A DNA stretch of 7,420 nt from Spirochaetes bacterium RBG_16_67_19 (GTDB lineage: Bacteria; Spirochaetota; Spirochaetia; SZUA-6; DRHE01), in contig MIBK01000005.1 in NCBI GenBank assembly GCA_001829505.1, positions 5,413 through 12,832 on the forward strand, given 5' to 3'. The notes below the pieces were generated by a model. That model was not told the DNA's origin, searched no databases, and worked only from the letters and a program-made list of their open reading frames with translations. The translations under genes and the position numbers were made by a program. This document shows positions 1 through 5,284 of the stretch, one piece after another; positions within the stretch are counted from its first letter, which is position 1, and the number at the start of each line of letters is the position of its first letter.

Positions 1-1177
1 CCTCGGTCGGCTGAAAGCGATGCCCGGCCACGCTTCTTCGAATCTTCTCCACCGCCTGGATGATCCCCTCTTTGGAGGTCCTGGTAAAAAGAACCACGAA
101 CTCCTCCCCCCCGTACCGGCAGAGGATGTCGCGCGTGAAGAGATTGGCCCTGATATGCTGGGCAATCTCTACGAGGACCCGGTCTCCAGCCTGATGGCCG
201 AAGCGGTCATTTACGAGCTTGAAGTGATCGACGTCGATTATCGCCAGCCCGAAGTTCATGTCGTTGGCCTCGGAAAGCGGCACCGCCTTGTGCTCCAGCC
301 GGTTCCTGGCTCTTCTAAGCTCGATTTCCAGGTATTCGCCGAAGAATCGGCGGTTGTAGATCCCCGTCAGCGGATCCAATTCCGCCAAGCGCTTGAGGTC
401 TTCATTGAGCCTCTTGATCTCGCCCGTCCTCTCCTCGACCCTGGCTTCCAGGTTCCGGTTCGCCTCTTCCACCGCCCGGTACAGGCTCACGAATTCGCTG
501 AGCAAAACATAGGACATGGCCAACACAATGATCATGAACGAATACTCGCTCAGGTAAAGGAAGGGGTAGACGCGCGATGCGACCAGGATATCGTTGACCA
601 CTCCCGCGAAGTAAGCGAGCAGCCCGGCGACGATCACCAGAGAGCCTTTTCTGCCGGCCTGGGATTGGCTGCGAATCAGCAAGACCAGCAGGTAGATATA
701 AGCAGCCAGGGAGGATGCTAGGCTTGCGAGGTAGGCGATCCCCAACTCTCCCTCATAATATGTCACCTGCAGGAAGCCCGGGACCAGGATGTGCTTGATG
801 GACGGACGAAGAGGCGACAGCGTGAAATCGGAGCCAAGAAGCAGCGAAGCGCCCAGCAGCAAGGCAAACCAGAGTGCGAAAAGGATCAAGATCTTTTGCT
901 TCTTTCCGGTGAAGACGAGGACGAACCAGATAAGGAAGATCGAAATTACGTCGACGGTCTGAAGCTGCAGGCCCTGCCAGAATATTCCTTCAGCCAGCGA
1001 GCGGGAATTGTACAGACCGATGCAGAAAACATCATACATCGTCACGCTGAAACACAAAAGGGCGAAAGGAAGATGTTCGAGAGGCTTTCGGCGCTTGAGG
1101 AATACGGAAAGATGATATCCACCTACGAAGAAGGTGATGGAGGACATGACGAGAGCCGGATAGGCGACGATCTGCAT
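1..1177 (-). CDS. Membrane-anchored diguanylate cyclase (7-TM + coiled coil + GGDEF), C-terminus cut by window edge
   Basis: Makes the second messenger c-di-GMP from two GTP at the inner face of the cytoplasmic membrane. The 392 visible residues start with about seven hydrophobic segments (roughly 3-25, 35-57, 67-90, 96-114, 144-168, 178-200, 206-228). A charged helical linker (about 232-264) follows, then a GGDEF domain opening with DPLTGIYNRR (268-277). Metal and substrate residues are present: D315 and D317 in IIDVDHFK, N323, D332, and the active-site loop GGEEF at 356-360. The product-inhibition I-site RxxD is not intact: the four residues are F347-T-R-D350. The domain carries extra residues between NRRFF and the IIDVD strand. 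About 45 residues of the domain lie beyond the window. The ATG at 1177 has no Shine-Dalgarno sequence but a good -10 just upstream. Base composition is clearly poorer in GC than all other genes here. The N-terminal 7-TM part resembles 7TMR-type sensors, but its ligand is unknown. Confidence 0.9.
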   Translation of the reverse strand, partial: MQIVAYPALVMSSITFFVGGYHLSVFLKRRKPLEHLPFALLCFSVTMYDVFCIGLYNSRSLAEGIFWQGLQLQTVDVISIFLIWFVLVFTGKKQKILILFALWFALLLGASLLLGSDFTLSPLRPSIKHILVPGFLQVTYYEGELGIAYLASLASSLAAYIYLLVLLIRSQSQAGRKGSLVIVAGLLAYFAGVVNDILVASRVYPFLYLSEYSFMIIVLAMSYVLLSEFVSLYRAVEEANRNLEARVEERTGEIKRLNEDLKRLAELDPLTGIYNRRFFGEYLEIELRRARNRLEHKAVPLSEANDMNFGLAIIDVDHFKLVNDRFGHQAGDRVLVEIAQHIRANLFTRDILCRYGGEEFVVLFTRTSKEGIIQAVEKIRRSVAGHRFQPTE

Positions 1178-1188
1178 GGCTTTGCTCG

Positions 1189-1197
1189 ATAATACCA
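1189..1197 (-). promoter_or_regulatory. Extended -10 promoter of the diguanylate cyclase gene
   Basis: On the minus strand TGGTATTAT is an extended -10 (TGn plus TATTAT, five of six to consensus). No good -35 is visible: TGGCCT at 1217-1212 matches three of six. Initiation 6-8 nt downstream would give a leader of only about 4-6 nt before the ATG at 1177. This is inferred from sequence only. Confidence 0.5.
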
Positions 1198-1272
1198 GTA
1201 AAGCGCGCCCCAGGCCAGCTTGTCCCCCCCCGGGCTGAACGCGGGCTGGCCCTGGCCGCGCGGAAACCTGCC

Positions 1273-1827
1273 CTAGCGGGCCTGCAGCAGGCGGGTGAAG
1301 AAGGCTATCATCTCGGGGCTGTCCCATTCGCGGCCGCCGACCGTGCCGCCCAGAGCGCTGCCGTCCCGGCCGATGATATAGGTGGTGGGGATGCTGCGCG
1401 CTCCGTAGGTGGTCCCGACCCGGCCGTCGGAGTCCAGCAGAATGGGGAAGGTGAGCTTGTGCTCGTTCACGAACTTCTGCACGCTCTTGGCGTCCTCCTG
1501 CAGATCCACGCCGAGGACCACCAGGCCCTGGCCCTTAAGCTTCTGGTACAGCCTTTCCATGGAGGGCATCTCCGCCCGGCAGGGCGGGCACCAGGTGGCC
1601 CAGAAGTTCAGGAACACGAGTTTTCCTTTGAATGAAGACAGGGAGACCTTCTTGCCGCTCAAGTCGGACAGGGTGAAGTCGATGGACGCGGTTCCTTCCT
1701 TGAGCGCCGCCAGCCCCATGGCTTTGAACTCCTCGGCCGTGACCTCGCCGGCGGCGAAAGCCGCGGGAGCCGCGAGCAACGGCAGGAGCAGCAGGCAGGC
1801 TAGCGAAAATCCTATATTCGGTCTCAT
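1273..1827 (-). CDS. Exported TlpA/ResA-family thiol-disulfide oxidoreductase
   Basis: A 184-residue thioredoxin-fold protein that would act outside the cytoplasmic membrane, probably as a reductant of extracytoplasmic thiols such as apocytochrome c or other disulfides. An N-terminal signal peptide (hydrophobic about 5-25, likely cleavage after the AFA around residues 23-25) is followed by an AhpC/TSA-like thioredoxin domain. It contains FWATWCPPC with redox cysteines C80 and C83, and the cis-proline loop SIPTTYII (P147). Cys11 lies too early and in the wrong context for a lipobox, so a soluble periplasmic form is more likely than a lipoprotein. The start at 1827 is chosen because it directly precedes the signal peptide and a -10 lies 7 nt upstream. 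An in-frame ATG at 1845 would add MRYDTC, and longer extensions have non-protein-like composition. There is no Shine-Dalgarno sequence. Its exact partner cannot be told: no cytochrome biogenesis gene is nearby. Confidence 0.9.
   Translation of the reverse strand: MRPNIGFSLACLLLLPLLAAPAAFAAGEVTAEEFKAMGLAALKEGTASIDFTLSDLSGKKVSLSSFKGKLVFLNFWATWCPPCRAEMPSMERLYQKLKGQGLVVLGVDLQEDAKSVQKFVNEHKLTFPILLDSDGRVGTTYGARSIPTTYIIGRDGSALGGTVGGREWDSPEMIAFFTRLLQAR
1813..1818 (+). promoter_or_regulatory. Candidate -10 (TATATT) of the nuclease gene
   Basis: TATATT ends 7 nt before the ATG at 1826, mirroring the arrangement on the other strand. No recognisable -35 is found 16-18 bp upstream and no TGn extension is present, so this is weaker than the minus-strand promoter. 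Transcription from it would also be leaderless. Confidence 0.3.
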
Positions 1828-2686
1828 GCATGTATCATACCGCATCCCCGCCGCGTCGGCAACCGGCTTTGAGCGGTGCGGCCCGGCCAGTCCGGAGCTG
1901 AGCCGCCGCCTTCCGCCGGTCCTGGTCCTGGCCGTGATCGCCCTGCTGGCCGCCAACGGGCTGCGCCCCGCCCGCGCGCTCGGGGCCCCGGCCGCCACCG
2001 TCTACGTCACCGAAACCGGCCGAAGCTACCACCGCGACGGCTGCCCCTACCTGCAGCGCACCCGCCTGCCGCTCCCCCTGCCGGAGGCAGCCGCGCTGGG
2101 ATACGCCCCCTGCGCGGTTTGCCTGCCCCCATTGCCTCCGGGCGACGCACCGCCGGGGTCCCGCCCTCCTCCGGCGGCGCTGTTCCGGGTCGACCTGGCC
2201 GGGGTGACGCGCTGCGAGCCGGGGGAACTGGACCGCATGCCGCGGGCCCTGGTGGTGCGCTGCGTGGACGGGGACACCATCTACGTTGCCCTCCCGCGCC
2301 CGCCGGAGGGCCTGGGCACCCGGGAACGCCTGCGCCTGATCGGGGTGGACAGCCCGGAAGCGAGGCAGGAAAGCCCCACCGTGCGGCAGCTCGCCCTGGC
2401 GGCCAGCGAGTTCACCCGCCGCCGCCTGGAGGGCCGCATCGTGCACCTGGCCGGCGATTGGCAGCGGCGCGACCGCTACGGCCGCCTGCTGGCCTACGTA
2501 TACCTGCCCGACGGCTCCTGCCACAACGCGGAGCTGCTGCGGGAGGGCTTCGCCCACGCCTACACCCGCTTCCCTTTCCAGTTCCTCGAGGAGTTCCGCG
2601 CTCTGGAAGCCGCCGCCCGCCGCCAGGGCCGCGGCCTGTGGGCCACGGACGGACCAGAGAAACCGTATCGTGCCCCGGTTCGCTAG
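1826..2686 (+). CDS. Exported thermonuclease-like (SNase-fold) protein with N-terminal Cys/His module
   Basis: Predicted 286-residue secreted or membrane-anchored nuclease. After a 30-residue polar lead comes a hydrophobic stretch (about 31-44) with an AxA-like cleavage region near 49-56. A small module follows: SYHRDGC (H69, C73) and GYAPCAVC (C96, C99), resembling Ada-type metal-binding segments and probably holding zinc. After a proline-rich linker comes an SNase domain (about 138-273). Residues equivalent to the Staphylococcus nuclease catalytic set are all present: D150 in DGDT, R170, D175, E178 (RLIGVDSPE) and R220 (DRYGR). So it should cleave DNA or RNA with Ca2+ outside the cytoplasm. 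The start is uncertain: 1826 is the only ATG in frame near the signal sequence and it overlaps the divergent thioredoxin start codon. There is no Shine-Dalgarno sequence. The stop codon directly abuts the -35 of perR, with no terminator seen between. Confidence 0.82.
   Translation: MHVSYRIPAASATGFERCGPASPELSRRLPPVLVLAVIALLAANGLRPARALGAPAATVYVTETGRSYHRDGCPYLQRTRLPLPLPEAAALGYAPCAVCLPPLPPGDAPPGSRPPPAALFRVDLAGVTRCEPGELDRMPRALVVRCVDGDTIYVALPRPPEGLGTRERLRLIGVDSPEARQESPTVRQLALAASEFTRRRLEGRIVHLAGDWQRRDRYGRLLAYVYLPDGSCHNAELLREGFAHAYTRFPFQFLEEFRALEAAARRQGRGLWATDGPEKPYRAPVR
1834..1862 (-). promoter_or_regulatory. Sigma70-type promoter of the thioredoxin gene, predicted leaderless
   Basis: The minus strand reads TTGCCG (1862-1857), a 17-nt spacer, then TATGAT (1839-1834). 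Seven nucleotides after the -10 is A1827, the first base of the start codon, so the predicted transcript has no 5' leader. The promoter lies inside the N-terminal coding part of the divergent nuclease gene. Confidence 0.6.
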
Positions 2687-2715
2687 TTGACAGGAATTGG
2701 GCTATGGTCAATAAT
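2687..2715 (+). promoter_or_regulatory. Promoter of the perR-rubrerythrin operon
   Basis: A perfect -35 TTGACA (2687-2692), a 17-nt spacer and AATAAT (2710-2715, five of six). The -35 begins at the base after the nuclease stop codon. Initiation near 2722 gives a leader of about 14 nt without a Shine-Dalgarno sequence. Confidence 0.7.
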
Positions 2716-2736
2716 AGTTATCGTTACCAATTAACG
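2711..2736 (+). promoter_or_regulatory. Candidate PerR/Fur-type operator at the perR start
   Basis: AT-rich DNA in an otherwise GC-rich region carries two adjoining inverted repeats: ATAA-TAG-TTAT (2711-2721) and CGTTA-CCAAT-TAACG (2722-2736). They cover the -10, the expected start of transcription and the first base of the GTG codon. PerR and Fur operators are AT-rich palindromes and these regulators commonly control their own genes, so autoregulation is likely. Match to a formal PerR box is only partial. Confidence 0.5.
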
Positions 2737-3140
2737 TGAGAAAGACGGAGCAGCGGGCGGTCATCCTGGATGAACTCCGCAAATGCCGGAATCATCCGGG
2801 GGCTGATGAACTGTACGCCCGGGTGCGCGGCAGGCTTCCCCGCATCAGCCTGGCCACCGTGTACCGCAACCTGGAGCTGATGGCCGCCCGGGGCCTGATC
2901 CGGCGCCTGGATCCGGCGGCCGGCAGCAGGCGTTTCGATCCGGTGGCTGACGACCACGGGCATTTCCGCTGCACCGCTTGCGGCCGGGTGGAAGACCTGC
3001 CCTTCCCCCTGGAGCTGCCGCGGCCCGACCGCCGGCACCCCTGGGTGCGGCAGCGGCTCATCCAGGGCGGGCAGGCGGAGTACTTCGGGCTGTGTCCCGG
3101 CTGCCGCAAGGAAAAACGCCAGGCGGAGCGGACCGCCTGA
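2736..3140 (+). CDS. perR: PerR-type peroxide-sensing repressor (Fur family)
   Basis: A 134-residue DNA-binding repressor that senses peroxide through metal-catalysed oxidation. The N-terminal winged helix (about 1-65) contains SLATVYRNLELM (38-49). The C-terminal dimerisation part has two CxxC pairs for structural zinc (C79/C82 and C120/C123). All five residues equivalent to the regulatory metal site of Bacillus PerR can be placed: H20, D68, H74, H76 and D87. The Asp at D87, where Fur usually has Glu, favours PerR over Fur. The protein lacks the 15 or so N-terminal residues of Bacillus PerR and begins at the RxTxQR-like segment. The GTG start at 2736 is the only usable start before a TAG at 2715 in frame. 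There is no Shine-Dalgarno sequence, and a stop-overlapping 11-codon frame ends in the same GTGA. Rubrerythrin follows 28 bp downstream and is the expected target. Confidence 0.9.
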   Translation: MRKTEQRAVILDELRKCRNHPGADELYARVRGRLPRISLATVYRNLELMAARGLIRRLDPAAGSRRFDPVADDHGHFRCTACGRVEDLPFPLELPRPDRRHPWVRQRLIQGGQAEYFGLCPGCRKEKRQAERTA

Positions 3141-3168
3141 AGAAAAACTATTCGGAAGGAGAGCGAGT

Positions 3169-3744
3169 ATGAAAACGCTCAAGGGGTCCAAGACCGAGAA
3201 GAACCTGATCACTTCCTTCGCCGGCGAGTCCCAGGCGCGCAACCGCTATACCTACTTCGCCAGCAAGGCCCGGGAGGAAGGGCTCGTGCAGATCGCCATG
3301 ATCTTCGAGGAAACCGCCAATCAGGAGAGGGAGCACGCCAAGCGCTTCTTCAAACAGCTGGAGGGAGGGGATGCGGAGGTCAGCGCCGCGTTCCCGGCCG
3401 GCGTCATCGGCCCCACCGCGGACAACCTGAAGGCCGCCGCGGCAGGCGAGAACTACGAGTGGACCAGCATGTACCCGGGCTTCGCCAAGGTCGCCCGGGA
3501 GGAGGGCTTCGACACGGCCGCCGCCATCTGGGAGGCCATCAGCATCGCCGAGCGCCAGCACGAGAAGCGCTATAACGATCTGCAGGCCAATGTCAGGGCC
3601 GGCAAGGTGTTCAAGAAGGACAAGAAGGTGGTCTGGCGCTGCCTCAACTGCGGCTACCTGTACGAGGGCACGGAAGCCCCCAAGGCCTGCCCCGCCTGCG
3701 CCCACCCCCAGGCTTATTACGAAGTGCTTGGAGAGAACTGGTAG
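3169..3744 (+). CDS. rbr: Rubrerythrin (diiron peroxidase with rubredoxin domain)
   Basis: A cytoplasmic NAD(P)H-linked peroxidase that reduces hydrogen peroxide to water using electrons from reductase/rubredoxin partners; a hallmark of anaerobes. It has 191 residues, the classical full length. The ferritin-like four-helix domain (about 1-145) carries ligand candidates E20 (FAGESQAR), E53 and H56 (EREH), E94 and E97 (GENYEW), and E128 and H131 (AERQH). The C-terminal rubredoxin domain (about 153-191) has C158/C161 and C174/C177. The ATG at 3169 has a strong AAGGAG (3156-3161) with a 7-nt spacer. It lies 28 bp behind perR with no promoter visible between them, so both should be derepressed together by peroxide. 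A stem-loop terminator follows immediately. Confidence 0.97.
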   Translation: MKTLKGSKTEKNLITSFAGESQARNRYTYFASKAREEGLVQIAMIFEETANQEREHAKRFFKQLEGGDAEVSAAFPAGVIGPTADNLKAAAAGENYEWTSMYPGFAKVAREEGFDTAAAIWEAISIAERQHEKRYNDLQANVRAGKVFKKDKKVVWRCLNCGYLYEGTEAPKACPACAHPQAYYEVLGENW

Positions 3745-3752
3745 AGATTCCT

Positions 3753-3813
3753 GGACCCCGCAGCCGCAGCCGCAGCCTTACAGCCCAAGTCAGTGCTGCG
3801 GGGTCCTTCTATT
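3753..3813 (+). terminator. Rho-independent-like terminator after rubrerythrin, shared with msrA
   Basis: A perfect 12-bp stem: GGACCCCGCAGC (3753-3764) pairs with GCTGCGGGGTCC (3795-3806), with a 30-nt loop. On the plus strand it is followed by TTCTATT, a modest U-rich tail. The right arm ends 2 bp from the msrA stop codon, so it can also act on msrA transcripts, though the minus-strand tail is not U-rich. Confidence 0.75.
3758..3775 (+). repeat. Three tandem copies of CCGCAG
   Basis: CCGCAG at 3758-3763, 3764-3769 and 3770-3775. The first copy belongs to the left arm of the terminator stem and the other two lie in its unusually long loop, which suggests slippage-driven expansion of the loop. 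No coding role is apparent. Confidence 0.7.
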
Positions 3814-4342
3814 CCAGCCCTAGTTTCTGCAGCTTGGGACGGATGACGAAGCTGCAATATCCCGCGTACGAATTCCTGGCATAATAGTCCTGGTGGTGGT
3901 CCTCGGCGCGGTAGAAGGCCGAGAGCGGTTTGATTTCCGTGACGATCGGCCGCGGGAATAGCCGGGCCGCCTCCCGGCGGGAGTCCTCCGCCGCCCTGCG
4001 CTGGTCCTCGTCGCCGTACAGGATGAGCGAGCGGTACTGGGGACCCACGTCCGCGCCCTGGCGGTTCAGGGTGGTCGGATCGTGGGATTTCCAGAACAGC
4101 TCCAGAATCTTCGCGTAGCTGATCGTCTGCGGATCGAACTCCACCTGCGCCACCTCCGCGTGGCCGGTGGTGCCGGTGCATACCTGCTCGTAGGTCGGGT
4201 TGGCTACGGTGCCGCCGGCGTAGCCTGAAACCACGGACTTCACCCCCGCGATGCGCCGGTAAACCGCCTCCACGCACCAGAAGCAGCCGCCCCCCAGGGT
4301 GGCCAGCTGCGTGGCACCCGTTGCCCCGCTTTTCTCGCTCAT
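3809..4342 (-). CDS. msrA: Peptide-methionine (S)-S-oxide reductase MsrA
   Basis: Repairs oxidised methionine by reducing methionine-S-sulfoxide in proteins, with electrons from thioredoxin; cytoplasmic, since no signal peptide is seen. It has 177 residues, normal for the family. The catalytic motif GCFWC places the nucleophile at C20, with a second cysteine at C23 and the conserved E25. Further family signatures are SGYAGG (39-44), GHAEV (60-64), PQYRS (101-105) and DYYARN (152-157). C163 in GYCSF is the likely resolving cysteine. The ATG at 4342 has a weak AAGG about 6 nt upstream. It is convergent with rubrerythrin across a shared terminator and divergent from the DUF134 gene across 97 bp. 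No MsrB partner is in the window. Confidence 0.96.
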   Translation of the reverse strand: MSEKSGATGATQLATLGGGCFWCVEAVYRRIAGVKSVVSGYAGGTVANPTYEQVCTGTTGHAEVAQVEFDPQTISYAKILELFWKSHDPTTLNRQGADVGPQYRSLILYGDEDQRRAAEDSRREAARLFPRPIVTEIKPLSAFYRAEDHHQDYYARNSYAGYCSFVIRPKLQKLGLE

Positions 4343-4354
4343 ATGCCTGCCTTC

Positions 4355-4383
4355 AAGATAACGAGCCTGAGCGGCAGAGTAAA
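4355..4383 (-). promoter_or_regulatory. Possible msrA promoter
   Basis: The minus strand reads TTTACT (4383-4378), a 17-nt spacer and TATCTT (4360-4355), each four of six to consensus. Initiation 7 nt further would leave a leader of only about 6 nt before the ATG at 4342, and would exclude the weak AAGG from the mRNA. Confidence 0.35.
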
Positions 4384-4397
4384 CTTCGTCCCTGTTT

Positions 4398-4446
4398 TTG
4401 GCATTTGACAGAAACTGCTGTCCGTGCTATTATTGGCATATGCCAA
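4398..4446 (+). promoter_or_regulatory. Candidate operator: TTGGCAT repeats framing the promoter
   Basis: TTGGCAT occurs at 4398-4404, immediately upstream of the -35, and again at 4433-4439. It then continues as the inverted copy ATGCCAA (4440-4446). The last two form a 14-bp perfect palindrome TTGGCATATGCCAA centred on the start codon. A protein bound there would cover the transcription start. Autoregulation by the encoded DUF134 protein is inferred, not shown. Confidence 0.5.
4405..4433 (+). promoter_or_regulatory. Strong sigma70-type promoter of the DUF134-NifX operon, predicted leaderless
   Basis: A perfect TTGACA (4405-4410), a 17-nt spacer and TATTAT (4428-4433) preceded by TGC, making an extended -10. 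Seven nucleotides downstream is A4440, the first base of the start codon. No Shine-Dalgarno sequence exists before the ATG, in agreement with a leaderless mRNA. Confidence 0.75.
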
Positions 4447-4871
4447 GACCGCCCAAATGCCGGTGCATCGGCTGGGAGCCCGAGGTCAGCACTTTCCAGC
4501 CGGCCGGAGTGCCCGGCCGCGCGCTGGAGCAGGTGACCCTGAGCCTGGACGAGCTGGAAGCGGTGCGGCTGGCCGACCTGGAGGAACTGTACCAGGAGGA
4601 GGCCGCCCGGCGCATGGAGGTGTCGCGCCAGACCTTCGGCAACATCGTGGCCTCCGCGCGCCGCAAGCTGGCCGACTGCGTGGTCAACGCCAAGCTCCTG
4701 CGCATCCAGGGCGGCACCGTGCGCCTGGCCGCAGAGCGGACCTTCGCCTGCGAGCACTGCCGGCGGCACTGGTCCCTGCCCTTCGGCTCCGGACGCCCCG
4801 CGGCCTGCCCGGGCTGCAGAAGTCATGATATTCATCGCACGATCGAAAAAGAAAAAGGAGAAAAAAAGTGA
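4440..4871 (+). CDS. DUF134-family putative DNA-binding regulator with C-terminal zinc ribbon
   Basis: A 143-residue protein of the DUF134 family, which has a sigma-region-4-like helix-turn-helix and no firmly established function. The core (about 1-92) shows the family signatures MPRPPKC, LDELEAVRLADLEEL (36-50) and an HTH around 51-72, including SRQTFGNIV. The C-terminal part (about 100-130) has CEHC (C104, C107) and CPGC (C123, C126), a likely zinc ribbon, then a Lys/Glu tail. N-terminal C7 and C9 add possible metal ligands. The ATG at 4440 is chosen over an upstream ATG at 4398 because the family starts with MPRP and the upstream region is the promoter. It overlaps the NifX-like gene by GTGA, so the two are coupled; DUF134 and NifX/NifB-like genes often sit together, which suggests regulation of a metal- or cluster-related function. 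Confidence 0.88.
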   Translation: MPRPPKCRCIGWEPEVSTFQPAGVPGRALEQVTLSLDELEAVRLADLEELYQEEAARRMEVSRQTFGNIVASARRKLADCVVNAKLLRIQGGTVRLAAERTFACEHCRRHWSLPFGSGRPAACPGCRSHDIHRTIEKEKGEKK

Positions 4872-5275
4872 AGATTGCGATTCCCGTAGAGGATGCCAGG
4901 GGACTGGAGTCCCCGGTGTACGGCCATTTCGGCAGCGCGCCCTGCTTCCTGGTATACGACTCCGGCTCCGGGACCGCCAGCGTGGTGGACAACGGGCAGA
5001 CCGCCCACGAGCACGGCCATTGCAACCCCATCGCCGCGCTGGCCGGCCATAAGGTGGACGCGCTGGTCACCGGCGGCATCGGCGGCCGCGCTCTGGAGCT
5101 GCTGCAGGCCGCGGGCATCCGGGTGTACCAGGCCGCTCACGCCGACACGGCCGGCCAGACGCTGAAGAGCTTCCAGGAGAACCAGCTTGAGGAGATCACC
5201 GCCTCGTCCTGCTGCTCCCACGGACACGGGCAGGAGCACGGCCAGGGACACGGGCACGGCTGCCACGGCGGTTGA
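4868..5275 (+). CDS. NifX/NifB-type (dinitrogenase iron-molybdenum cofactor) domain protein with His/Cys-rich tail
   Basis: A 135-residue protein of the NifX/NafY/NifB-C-terminal family, small carriers of iron-sulfur or iron-molybdenum clusters. The domain (about 1-105) has the characteristic start KIAIPVEDARGLESPVYGHFG, the loop around H47-C52 (HEHGHC), and ALVTGGIGGRALELL (65-79). Residues 113-135 form an appended tail with six histidines and three cysteines in SH/GH repeats, probably binding Ni, Zn, Fe or Cu. The GTG start at 4868 is preceded by AAGGAG (4855-4860) with a 7-nt spacer and overlaps the DUF134 stop codon, giving translational coupling. No nitrogenase genes are visible, so a role in nitrogen fixation is not supported; cluster or metal handling is more likely. 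Convergent with Hsp33, 9 bp apart. Confidence 0.9.
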   Translation: MKIAIPVEDARGLESPVYGHFGSAPCFLVYDSGSGTASVVDNGQTAHEHGHCNPIAALAGHKVDALVTGGIGGRALELLQAAGIRVYQAAHADTAGQTLKSFQENQLEEITASSCCSHGHGQEHGQGHGHGCHGG

Positions 5276-5283
5276 ACCCGCCG
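5266..5283. terminator. Small hairpin between convergent NifX-like and Hsp33 genes
   Basis: CGGCGG (5266-5271) pairs with CCGCCG (5278-5283) around a 6-nt loop that holds the NifX-like stop codon. No U-tract follows on either strand, so intrinsic termination is doubtful. It is the only candidate structure in the 9-bp gap. Confidence 0.3.
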
Positions 5284-5284
5284 C

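Noticed and set aside
20..1192. Open frames on the plus strand at 20-721 and 791-1192
   Set aside because: They lie antisense to the diguanylate cyclase, which has clear GGDEF motifs and membrane segments, and their products have no recognisable domain.
1199..1262. Possible fragment of a beta-propeller-like protein (FSPGGDKLAWG in the minus strand) and a 7-bp stem with a 25-nt loop after the thioredoxin gene
   Set aside because: The reading is short, depends on a run of eight G, and has no support on either side. The stem has no U-tract and overlaps the next promoter, so it is not called a terminator.
1835..2557. Long minus-strand open frames opposite the nuclease gene (1835-2557 and others)
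   Set aside because: They are by-products of high-GC coding DNA; the plus-strand frame has a complete SNase active site.
1876..2739. Plus-strand frame with an ATG at 1876 as an alternative nuclease gene
   Set aside because: It is out of frame with the SNase domain and codes for a Pro/Arg/Gly-rich sequence typical of a shifted GC-rich frame.
2704..2739. An 11-codon frame starting at the ATG at 2704 and ending on the perR start, as a leader peptide
   Set aside because: The predicted transcription start near 2722 is downstream of its ATG, and it has no ribosome binding site.
4868..5275. Nitrogen-fixation role for the NifX-like protein
   Set aside because: No nif structural or assembly genes are in the window, and this domain family is widespread outside nitrogen fixers.
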